From Fluviibacter sp964498255 (GTDB lineage: Bacteria; Pseudomonadota; Gammaproteobacteria; Burkholderiales; Rhodocyclaceae), in assembly GCA_964498255.1 (NCBI GenBank), contig CAZCGW010000004.1, forward strand, positions 76,290 through 140,289: a stretch of DNA of 64,000 nucleotides, written 5' to 3'. This document shows positions 1 through 7,290 of this stretch, piece after piece. Both the position numbers and the translations under genes were made by a program. Numbering within the stretch: position 1 is the stretch's first letter; each line of letters starts with the position of its first letter. The notes under the pieces are model-generated. The model worked only from the letters and a program-made list of their open reading frames with translations, was not told where the DNA came from and did no database searches.

Positions 1-315
1 GAAGCCTGGAAACCGCTGCTTGAAACAGAAGATGGTCAGCGCCTGTACCGCCCAATTCGTTTACTGGGCGAGATGGAACTCGAGCCTGAGGATTTTGCGC
101 TTTCTGGTACGCCGCATCAGCGCCATGCGCTTGCTGTACAGATTCCGCAAGCAGTACTTGCCATCTACGCCCACTGGTTGCCCGTTCGCCATGCGAATTA
201 TGAGCGCGAGGTCGCCCAGCGTCTTGCACCGAAAGTTGGTCGTAATGACGCCTGCCCCTGTGGTAGTGGCAAAAAATTCAAAAAATGCTGTGGTTCACCT
301 GCTGTATTGCACTGA
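1..315 (+). CDS. C-terminal part of a YecA/UPF0149-type SEC-C motif protein (5' end outside window)
   Basis: The reading frame is open from base 1, so only the last 104 residues are present. The end carries a SEC-C metal-binding motif (CPCGSGKKFKKCC, preceded by GRND), as in YecA/UPF0149 proteins and the SecA tail, where the cysteines bind zinc. The preceding stretch with IYAHWLPVR is helical and fits the UPF0149 body. The stop lies 9 bases before hsdM, but composition and function do not suggest it belongs to the restriction locus; it more likely marks the flank. Exact role is unknown; SEC-C proteins are often linked to ribosomes or protein export. Confidence 0.75.
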   Translation, partial: EAWKPLLETEDGQRLYRPIRLLGEMELEPEDFALSGTPHQRHALAVQIPQAVLAIYAHWLPVRHANYEREVAQRLAPKVGRNDACPCGSGKKFKKCCGSPAVLH

Positions 316-324
316 AAGTTTTCC

Positions 325-1890
325 ATGCTCGACGACATTAAAAAGACCCTCTGGGCTGCGGCCGACAAACTTCGCGCCAACATGGATGCCGCCGAATACA
401 AGCACCTGGTACTCGGCCTGATCTTTTTGAAATACATCTCGGACACCTTTGCGGCCCGCCGTGCGGAATTGGCCAAACGCTTAGCTGACCCGAAAGACGA
501 GTACTTCCTCGACGGGGCAAATGCACAAGACATCGCCACCGAACTCGAAGAGCGCGATTACTACAAAGAAGCCAACGTGTTCTGGGTGCCCGAAGCCGTT
601 CGCTGGGAGGCACTGCGCGCCGCAGCCAAACAACCTGGTATTGAGAAACGCATCGACGATGCGCTCGCGCTGATTGAAGGCGAAAACCCCAAACTTAAAA
701 AAATTCTTGAGAAGCGTTATGCCCGCGCCCAATTGCCGGATGGCAAACTCGGAGAGCTGATTGATCTGGTCTCCACCATCGGCTTTGGTGATGATGCTAA
801 CCAGGCCCGGGATGTGCTCGGCCAAGTCTATGAATACTTCCTCGGTCAGTTCGCCAGTGCCGAAGGTAAAAAGGGCGGGCAGTTCTATACGCCGGCCTCC
901 ATCGTTAAAACCCTCGTCGCGGTTCTGGCCCCACATCACGGCAAAGTCTACGACCCGTGTTGTGGCTCCGGTGGCATGTTTGTGCAGTCGGAAAAGTTCA
1001 TTGAAGCCCACGGCGGCAAACTGGGCGACGTGTCTATCTATGGGCAGGAATCCAACCCCACTACCTGGCGACTCGCCGCCATGAACCTCGCCATTCGCGG
1101 TATCGACTTTAACCTCGGCCGCGAACCGGGCGACACCTTCACAAAAAACCAGCACCCCGATCTACGGGCTGACTTTATCCTGGCCAACCCGCCATTCAAC
1201 ATTAGCGATTGGTGGCATGGCAGCCTGGATGGCGACCCACGTTGGCGAATTGGCAACTACAGCGGCACCCCACCGCAAGGCAACGCCAACTACGCCTGGC
1301 TATTACACATGCTGTACCACCTTAAGCCTAATGGTCGGGCCGGTATCGTACTGGCCAATGGTTCCATGAGCTCCAGCCAGAACAGTGAAGGTGAGATTCG
1401 CAAAGCCATGGTCGAGGCCGACGTAGTTGAAGTCATGGTGGCCTTACCCGGCCAACTCTTCTTCAACACGCAAATCCCCGCTTGCCTCTGGTTTCTCACC
1501 AAAGAGAAAACTCAACGCAAAGGTGAAGTGCTATTTATAGATGCCCGAAAACTCGGCAGTATGATCAGCCGCGTACAGGCAGAACTCACCGATGAAGTGA
1601 TCGAACGTATCGGCAACACGGTCACCGCCTGGCGCGGTGATAAAGATGCGGGTGCTTACGAAGACATCCCCGGCTATTGCCGTAGCGTCAAACTCGACGA
1701 GATCGCCCAACACGGTCACGTCCTCACCCCAGGCCGCTATGTGGGCGCAGAAGAGGTCGAAGACGACGATGAGGCCTTTGCCGAGAAGATGCAGAAGCTC
1801 ACTGAGAAGCTTGGTGAACAAATGGCTAAGGGTGCAGATCTCGACCAGCTAATCCGGCAGAAGCTGAAAGGGCTGGGGTATGAGTTCTGA
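325..1890 (+). CDS. hsdM: Type I restriction-modification system DNA methyltransferase subunit
   Basis: A 521-residue N6-adenine methyltransferase, the modification subunit that pairs with HsdS to methylate the host target and with HsdR to restrict foreign DNA. An HsdM N-terminal helical domain (about 1-135) is followed by the SAM-binding motif DPCCGSGG (210-217), the preceding GGQFYTP signature (184-190) and the catalytic NPPF motif (288-291). Length is normal for HsdM. It overlaps hsdS by 11 bases, so the two are translationally coupled. On the coding strand it is visibly richer in C than G, unlike the G-rich downstream ATPase, HipA-like and hsdR genes, which hints at a mosaic origin of the locus. 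Confidence 0.95.
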   Translation: MLDDIKKTLWAAADKLRANMDAAEYKHLVLGLIFLKYISDTFAARRAELAKRLADPKDEYFLDGANAQDIATELEERDYYKEANVFWVPEAVRWEALRAAAKQPGIEKRIDDALALIEGENPKLKKILEKRYARAQLPDGKLGELIDLVSTIGFGDDANQARDVLGQVYEYFLGQFASAEGKKGGQFYTPASIVKTLVAVLAPHHGKVYDPCCGSGGMFVQSEKFIEAHGGKLGDVSIYGQESNPTTWRLAAMNLAIRGIDFNLGREPGDTFTKNQHPDLRADFILANPPFNISDWWHGSLDGDPRWRIGNYSGTPPQGNANYAWLLHMLYHLKPNGRAGIVLANGSMSSSQNSEGEIRKAMVEADVVEVMVALPGQLFFNTQIPACLWFLTKEKTQRKGEVLFIDARKLGSMISRVQAELTDEVIERIGNTVTAWRGDKDAGAYEDIPGYCRSVKLDEIAQHGHVLTPGRYVGAEEVEDDDEAFAEKMQKLTEKLGEQMAKGADLDQLIRQKLKGLGYEF

Positions 1891-3244
1891 ACTACGGGCG
1901 CTTTGGGAAAGTGCCGGAGGTCAGGTCCCTCCCGAATGGGAAGTGGTTGCACTTGAATCATTGCTTCGCGACAGTAAGAGCATTGCTGTGGGCATCATGT
2001 ATCCGGGACCAAATACGCCCAATGGCATACCTCTAATTAAAGTTGGAGACATCAAAGCCGGCCAAATCCAATCCTGCCCTGCTTATCGTGTTTCTCAAGA
2101 GGTAAATCATGAGTACCGTCGAACTCAACTTCAGGGCGACGAATTACTTATTACACTAGTTGGAAATCCTGGTGAGTGTGTTGTAGTTCAACCTCACATG
2201 GCGGGATGGAACCCGGCGCGGGCTATAGCTGCACTTCGCCTAAAAGCACCTTCTATCAGAACCTATCTCAAGACTGTTTTGGAGAGTCGTGCTGGTAAAC
2301 ATCTAATCGATGCAGTGCTGAACACAACGGTTCAGAAAACACTAAATCTTAAAGACATCAAGCGCTTGCCTATTCCTTTGCCTAGCTCTGAGGCTATTTG
2401 CAGCATTTCTGAGATGGCAGAGGCGCTTTCGTCTCGAATTACCCTCTTGCGCGAAACCAACGCCACCCTCGAAGCCATCGCCCAAGCTTTGTTCAAATCT
2501 TGGTTTGTCGATTTCGACCCCGTCCGCGCCAAAATGGAAGGTCGAGCACCAGAAGGTATGGATGAAGCAACCGCCGCACTGTTCCCGGATTCGTTTGAAG
2601 AGTCGGAGTTGAGGTTGGTACCGAAGGGGTGGCGCGTCATGCCTTTTTTGGATGCCTGCGATTTACAAGGGGGCTCGCAACCACCAGCTTCTAATTTTGT
2701 TGATGCACCGCGTGATGGATATGTGCGATTGCTTCAGATTCGCGACTTCTCAACGGATGCACATAAAACTTACATTCCCGATACATCCAAACTTAAGAAA
2801 GTAACTGAAGACGATGTGCTTCTTGGCCGCTATGGGTCGGCTAGCGGTGATAAAGCCAAAGATTCTCTAGGACGTGTATGCCGTGGGTTAAGCGGAGCAT
2901 ATAACGTTGCACTTATGAAGCTCGTTCCAATTCTAATCGGGCGCGAATTCGCGCTACAGCTGGTGAATGACCCTCAGTTTTATAACTACCTACAGGGCGT
3001 TAGTTCTAAGGCTGTTCAGTCAGGCTTTTCAAAATCAGAACTTGCTCAATATAAAGTTGTGTTACCAAGCCAAGAGCTAATAGATGCTTACGAGCTTATA
3101 GGACAGCTTGCTTGGCAGAAGATCAAGGCCAATAGAGATAGGTTAGTTACTCTAGCTGCTCTACGGGATTTGTTGCTGCCCCGTTTGATCTCCGGCCAGT
3201 TGAGATTTTCGGAGCTAAATGCACTTCTTAGGGAGACTGCCTGA
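1880..3244 (+). CDS. hsdS: Type I restriction-modification system specificity subunit
   Basis: A 454-residue HsdS protein that sets the DNA target. It has the classical two-repeat layout: a first target-recognition domain (about 15-175), a central conserved helical region with KSWFVDFDPVRAKMEG (about 210-230), a second target-recognition domain (about 250-400) and a C-terminal helix ending LLLPRLISGQL. The two recognition domains are AT-richer and use different codons from the C/G-rich central spacer, as expected if domains are exchanged by recombination. The stop shares its last base with the ATG of the next gene. The target sequence cannot be predicted from the protein. Confidence 0.94.
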   Translation: MSSELRALWESAGGQVPPEWEVVALESLLRDSKSIAVGIMYPGPNTPNGIPLIKVGDIKAGQIQSCPAYRVSQEVNHEYRRTQLQGDELLITLVGNPGECVVVQPHMAGWNPARAIAALRLKAPSIRTYLKTVLESRAGKHLIDAVLNTTVQKTLNLKDIKRLPIPLPSSEAICSISEMAEALSSRITLLRETNATLEAIAQALFKSWFVDFDPVRAKMEGRAPEGMDEATAALFPDSFEESELRLVPKGWRVMPFLDACDLQGGSQPPASNFVDAPRDGYVRLLQIRDFSTDAHKTYIPDTSKLKKVTEDDVLLGRYGSASGDKAKDSLGRVCRGLSGAYNVALMKLVPILIGREFALQLVNDPQFYNYLQGVSSKAVQSGFSKSELAQYKVVLPSQELIDAYELIGQLAWQKIKANRDRLVTLAALRDLLLPRLISGQLRFSELNALLRETA

Positions 3245-5250
3245 TGTTCGAACTGAGAACACTTGAAGATGTGAACCTATTGGCTGAGACCGCTGAACTG
3301 GAATGCAAGCTTGCCCAAGGTCAGGATGGCAAAGGTGAAGTACCAAAGGATTTTTGGACCACTTATTCAGCGATGGCCAATACGCATGGTGGTGTGGTTT
3401 TGTTGGGCGTTCGTGAAAAGGCGGGTGTTTTCAGCGTTGGCGGTATCGACAACCCTTCCAAGGTGCGCGGCGATTTGTTTAATACTCTGAACAATCCGGC
3501 CAAAGCTAGTCTTAATCTCCTGGGCGATGCAGATGTCACTGAAGTCTCTATTGACGGCAAAGTCATCTTGGCAGTCGCTATCCCTGCTGCAACGCGGCGG
3601 CAAAAACCGGTTTTCCTACATGGGCAGCCCTTTGGCAACACCTATCGCCGTTTGAATGATGGCGATCGTCGTTGTGACGAGGAAACCGTAAAGCGCATGC
3701 TGGCCGAACAGGTTGAAGATGAACGCGATGCACGGATTCTGGCCGGCTACGGTATGGAAGATATTGATCCGGAAAGCTTGCGTATCTACCGACAGATGCT
3801 GCGAGATGAGAAGCCTGGACATCCATTTTTGGAACAGAACGATTTTGAATTTCTGAAAAGTTTGCGTGGCTGGCGTCAAGATCGACAAACGGGTGAGTCA
3901 GGCCTGACTCTGGGTGGGCTGCTCATGTTTGGCAATTGGGCAGCCATTCAGGATGCTGTGCCGCATTATTTTGTTGACTATCAGGAGAGGCCGGAGGCCA
4001 AGACCGAATTGCGCTGGGTGGATCGCTTGTGTCCAGACGGCAGTTGGACAGGGAACCTTTTTGAGTTTTATCGGCGGGTGTATCGAAAATTGATCGCCGA
4101 CCTGAAAGTGCCTTTCTCGTTGAAGGACGGACAGCGTCAAGACGACACACCAGTCCATGAAGCCCTGCGAGAGGCGCTGGTTAATGCGCTTGTCCACGCC
4201 GATTATACTGGGCGCGTTTCAGTGCTGGTGGTTAAGCGTCCGGACATGTTTGGTTTCCGTAACCCGGGTGGTTTGCGTTTGCCTATCGGGCAGGTGATTC
4301 GGGGTGGTGAAAGTGACTGCCGTAATCGCATCTTGCATCAAATGTTCTTGCTGATTGGTCTTGGTGAGCGAGGTGGTTCCGGGATGCCACGTATTTATGG
4401 GGGTTGGAAAAGCCAGCATTGGCGACCACCGGCTTTGTCAGAAAAGGATGAACCAGAGCAAACGCAGTTGATGCTTCAGATGGCTGACCTGCTGCCAGAA
4501 AATGTATTGCAGCAACTTCGGGCGCAACTGGGAGCTGCTTTCGATGACCTCGATTACAACGGTCGATTAGTCATGGCGACGGTTGTAATGGAGCGGGTGG
4601 TTAGTCACAACCGACTATTAGAAATTTGTGACGCACATTCGCATGACCTGAGTTTGCTGTTGGCTCGTTTGGTCAGGCTGGGTTTGTTGGAAACCGATGG
4701 ACGCTCTCGTGGAATGGTGTACTTTCTACCAGGCGATAGCTTGCCAACACCTGATCAGGTGTTTGTTGGTCCGACATTTATTCGGACAAAAGCTACCAAT
4801 ATGGGGAGCAGCTCCGAGTATTCGCCGACTAGCTCCGAGTATTCGACGGCAGGCTCCGAATATTCAGAAAACTCCGACGAAAAGCGGGATGTCTATGGGC
4901 GGTTGCTGACGCGTCACCTTGACGCTCCCGTCGTAGATGGTTTGCTGGGGTTGGACAAAGATTTTCTGGCGGAATTGGAGCGATTGGCGGAGGAGCCTCG
5001 GCAAAAAGAAAAATTGAGTAGTGAGCGCATGATGGCGGTTTTGCAATCGCTATGTGCCAATCAATATCTGACCCTTTCTGTCTTGGCTGAATTAGTTTGC
5101 CGGAATCCAGATGGTTTGCGTCAACAGTATTTGAGCAAAATGGTCAAAAGTGGGGAAATGAGATTGGCCTTCCCGACCAAGCCGACGCATGAGAAGCAGG
5201 CATATAGGGCTGCAATGAATATCGCTGGAGATCAAATCGCTCCAGATTGA
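3244..5250 (+). CDS. AlbA_2 (Schlafen-type) domain and GHKL-type ATP-binding protein within the hsd locus
   Basis: A 668-residue protein of the COG2865 type. The N-terminus (about 10-135) is an AlbA_2/Schlafen-like putative nucleic-acid-binding domain: ETAELECKLAQG, then NTHGGVVLLGV. Residues about 300-395 resemble a HATPase_c_4 fold (EALVNALVHADY, RNPGG, GLGERGGSGMPRI). A linker at about 523-543 holds three SEYS heptads, and the C-terminal third looks like winged-helix regions. Such genes are often found between hsdS and hsdR in type I loci; a regulatory or accessory defence role is plausible but not established. The 1-base overlap of TGA and ATG with hsdS indicates one transcript. It is not a known HsdS or HsdR part. 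Confidence 0.85.
   Translation: MFELRTLEDVNLLAETAELECKLAQGQDGKGEVPKDFWTTYSAMANTHGGVVLLGVREKAGVFSVGGIDNPSKVRGDLFNTLNNPAKASLNLLGDADVTEVSIDGKVILAVAIPAATRRQKPVFLHGQPFGNTYRRLNDGDRRCDEETVKRMLAEQVEDERDARILAGYGMEDIDPESLRIYRQMLRDEKPGHPFLEQNDFEFLKSLRGWRQDRQTGESGLTLGGLLMFGNWAAIQDAVPHYFVDYQERPEAKTELRWVDRLCPDGSWTGNLFEFYRRVYRKLIADLKVPFSLKDGQRQDDTPVHEALREALVNALVHADYTGRVSVLVVKRPDMFGFRNPGGLRLPIGQVIRGGESDCRNRILHQMFLLIGLGERGGSGMPRIYGGWKSQHWRPPALSEKDEPEQTQLMLQMADLLPENVLQQLRAQLGAAFDDLDYNGRLVMATVVMERVVSHNRLLEICDAHSHDLSLLLARLVRLGLLETDGRSRGMVYFLPGDSLPTPDQVFVGPTFIRTKATNMGSSSEYSPTSSEYSTAGSEYSENSDEKRDVYGRLLTRHLDAPVVDGLLGLDKDFLAELERLAEEPRQKEKLSSERMMAVLQSLCANQYLTLSVLAELVCRNPDGLRQQYLSKMVKSGEMRLAFPTKPTHEKQAYRAAMNIAGDQIAPD
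4810..4872 (+). repeat. Three tandem 21-bp in-frame repeats encoding SEYS heptads
   Basis: Units begin at 4810, 4831 and 4852, each with the core CTCCGAGTATTC or a one-base variant. They encode SSEYSPT, SSEYSTA and GSEYSEN in a hydrophilic linker of the AlbA_2 ATPase. Because the unit is a multiple of three, copy number changes would alter linker length without a frameshift. Confidence 0.85.
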
Positions 5251-5424
5251 CCTAGTTTAATGAACCACAGTTGGTAATTCGCCAACGGCCTATTCAGCGC
5301 GGACTAAAGACAACCTTGTTTAACCACGTTTTAAACATTAATATTGCATCCTGCACGGGTGTAACCTACTTGGCAAATAGGTGGCTGTGGGGGGTATAGC
5401 ATGGAGTGGCGGTATTTCTTAGTG

Positions 5425-5721
5425 CTAAGCCCGTTGTTGCACTTCCCTCATGATCTGGGCGCCAAATTCGGCCTCAGCCAGCTTGAGGTCAAATGCCGTT
5501 TGTAGGCTCAACCAGAACTGCGGCGCAGTCCCGAAGTAACGGGCTAGGCGGATTGCCGTGTCGGTTGAAACAGCGCGCTTCTCACGAACAATCTCGTTAA
5601 TGCGGGGTGCTGGGACGTGGAGTTCCAGTGATAGCGCGTTGGCTGACATCTCTAGTGGTTCTAGAAACTCTTCCCGCAAAATTTCGCCCGGGTGGATTGG
5701 GCGCATTCCGTTTTTAATCAT
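5425..5721 (-). CDS. higA: HigA/VapI-family antitoxin-like DNA-binding protein without adjacent HigB toxin
   Basis: A 98-residue XRE-type helix-turn-helix protein with the HigA signature HPGEILREEFLEPLEMSANALSLELHVPAPRINEIVREKR and FWLSLQTAFDL near the end. The start is the ATG at 5721, preceded by GGAGAGG; the ATG 12 bases upstream lacks such a site. HigA antitoxins normally follow higB, but only about 190 bases separate this start from the divergent HipA-like gene and no HigB-like frame is visible, so it is an orphan. It faces away from the HipA-like gene across a palindromic region and could regulate both. A partner role with the HipA-like kinase is inference only. Confidence 0.88.
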   Translation of the reverse strand: MIKNGMRPIHPGEILREEFLEPLEMSANALSLELHVPAPRINEIVREKRAVSTDTAIRLARYFGTAPQFWLSLQTAFDLKLAEAEFGAQIMREVQQRA

Positions 5722-5802
5722 GGTCCTCTCCATATAAAGAGGCGCCGTGTCGGGGTTGCCCCAATCCTGCTGTTAACGGCGCAGTCACGGCGCGGGGTTA
5801 GT

Positions 5803-5840
5803 GTAGCCAATTTTGCTTCAATCGTAGCGAAAATGGCTAC
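5803..5840. promoter_or_regulatory. Imperfect palindrome between the divergent higA-like and yjjJ-like genes, candidate operator
   Basis: The arms GTAGCCAATTTTGCT and AGCGAAAATGGCTAC form a near-perfect inverted repeat about 80 bases from each start codon. Its central position between divergent genes for two DNA-binding proteins suggests an autoregulatory operator. A terminator is unlikely because no gene ends here. Confidence 0.5.
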
Positions 5841-5878
5841 GCTAAAGCCGCACGCCACAATTCGTTTGTGCTAGCATC

Positions 5879-5914
5879 TCTATTCATAAGTCTATTCACA
5901 AATCTATTCATCAT
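5879..5914 (+). repeat. Three tandem 12-bp repeats just before the yjjJ-like start codon
   Basis: Three head-to-tail units starting at 5879, 5891 and 5903, each opening with TCTATTCA and differing only in the last four bases. The third runs into the ATG at 5913. They could be operator half-sites for the HTH domain of the downstream protein, or part of an in-frame extension if translation began at the GTG at 5868. Confidence 0.7.
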
Positions 5915-7262
5915 GGCGCTCGTTCACGCAGATAGTATCCGCAGCCAATTGACGCTTGGCCCTGTGACAGCAAATCAACTCATTGATATTACAGGGTTAA
6001 GTCAGTCAACGGTCTCCCGGGCAATAAACGCGCTGGGGGATGAGGTTGTACGTATTCGTGCTGGTTCTTCTATTCAATATGCGCTGCGAGACACCGGGCG
6101 AGGCTTTGGTGAGATCCCGGTTTATCGGGTATCAGCAGAAGGAAAGATTGAGCAGCTAGGGCTATTGATTCCCGTGCGTCCGGATGGTTTTGTGATGATT
6201 CAGCAGTCCGAGGGCAAGACGCTGCACAGTGAGGGTATTCCTTGGTGGCTTTACGACATGCGGCCGCAAGGTTACTTGGGTCGTGCCTATGCGATTAACC
6301 ATGCCGGTTTACTGGGTCTTCCGTCTCAGTTAACGGAGTGGAGCGATACCCATGCTTTGCGGGCGCTGCTGGCGCATGGGCATGATGCGGTAGGTAATTT
6401 GTTGCTGGGTGATCTGGCAAGAGAAAGGTTTCTGTCGGGTAGTCTCGAATCGCCAGTGGCGGTGGCGTTGAAGCCGGAGGTGTATACCCGTTTGTCAGTA
6501 GAAGCGAGCCGGGGTGAATCGCCTGGTTCATCGGCGGGTGGTGAGCAGCCAAAGTTTTTGGCCTACGCCGAAACGGCAGGGGGAGCACGCCATGTCATCG
6601 TTAAATTTAGCGTGAGAGAAGATAACCCGGTTACGGAGCGCTGGCGCGATTTGTTATTGGCAGAGCATCTAGCGTTGCAGGTGCTCAATACGGCACAAAT
6701 CTCTGCGGTGCAAACCAGTATTGTAGATTTTGGTGGGCAGCGGTTCTTAGAGGTCGAGCGCTTTGACCGTGTCGGTGACTTAGGGCGGCGTGGTCTACTC
6801 AGTCTGGCGGCACTGGATGCCGAGTTTGTGGGTCTGGGTCAAGGTTGGGCTGCGATTGCGCAAGCGTTAGCCAAAGCCAAGCATATTGAACCCGAGGCGG
6901 CGGATGCTGTTGCTTTGTTGCAGGCCATTGGTGTGTTGATCGGCAACACCGATATGCACACGGGGAACCTGTCGTTTGTTACCGAGCAAGGACGGCCTTA
7001 TCAGTTAGCGCCTGCCTATGACATGTTGCCGATGGCCTTTGCGCCAAAGAGTGGGGGATCTATTCCTGAATCATTGCCTGAGGCGCAGATCCACGCTCAT
7101 ATTGCGCCGGCGGCTTGGCGCAAGGCCGAGGCGGTGGCACGTGAGTATTTGGCTGAGTTGCGCCGTGAGTCTGGTTTCTCAGAAACCTTTTTGCCTTGTA
7201 TTGATGCACTGGAACAGCATATTGAAACGGCATCGGCCAAGATTGCGCGGTTAGCAGACTGA
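5913..7262 (+). CDS. yjjJ: YjjJ-type HipA-family kinase toxin with N-terminal winged helix
   Basis: A 449-residue HipA-family protein. The N-terminus is a winged-helix DNA-binding domain (TANQLIDITGLSQSTVSRAI), as in E. coli YjjJ, in place of the separate HipB antitoxin. The kinase core has the probable ATP-binding lysine (VIVKFS, about Lys231), the catalytic loop GNTDMHTGN (344-352) and the metal-site AYDM. HipA kinases are known to phosphorylate aminoacyl-tRNA synthetases and halt growth; the substrate here is unknown. Start: ATG at 5913 after the 12-bp repeats; an in-frame GTG at 5868 would add 15 residues. It lies 28 bases before hsdR, so may share its transcript. All key kinase residues seem intact. 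Confidence 0.85.
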   Translation: MALVHADSIRSQLTLGPVTANQLIDITGLSQSTVSRAINALGDEVVRIRAGSSIQYALRDTGRGFGEIPVYRVSAEGKIEQLGLLIPVRPDGFVMIQQSEGKTLHSEGIPWWLYDMRPQGYLGRAYAINHAGLLGLPSQLTEWSDTHALRALLAHGHDAVGNLLLGDLARERFLSGSLESPVAVALKPEVYTRLSVEASRGESPGSSAGGEQPKFLAYAETAGGARHVIVKFSVREDNPVTERWRDLLLAEHLALQVLNTAQISAVQTSIVDFGGQRFLEVERFDRVGDLGRRGLLSLAALDAEFVGLGQGWAAIAQALAKAKHIEPEAADAVALLQAIGVLIGNTDMHTGNLSFVTEQGRPYQLAPAYDMLPMAFAPKSGGSIPESLPEAQIHAHIAPAAWRKAEAVAREYLAELRRESGFSETFLPCIDALEQHIETASAKIARLAD

Positions 7263-7290
7263 ATTCGGCCAAACATGTTTTAATAAACGG

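Noticed and set aside
5760..5800. Possible attC-like or integron recombination site
   Set aside because: A GTTAAC core is present but the required GTTRRRY box and matching inverse core are absent, and no integrase is seen.
5700..5870. Remnant of a higB toxin gene upstream of the HigA-like gene
   Set aside because: The space is too short and no HigB-like residues appear in any frame on the minus strand.
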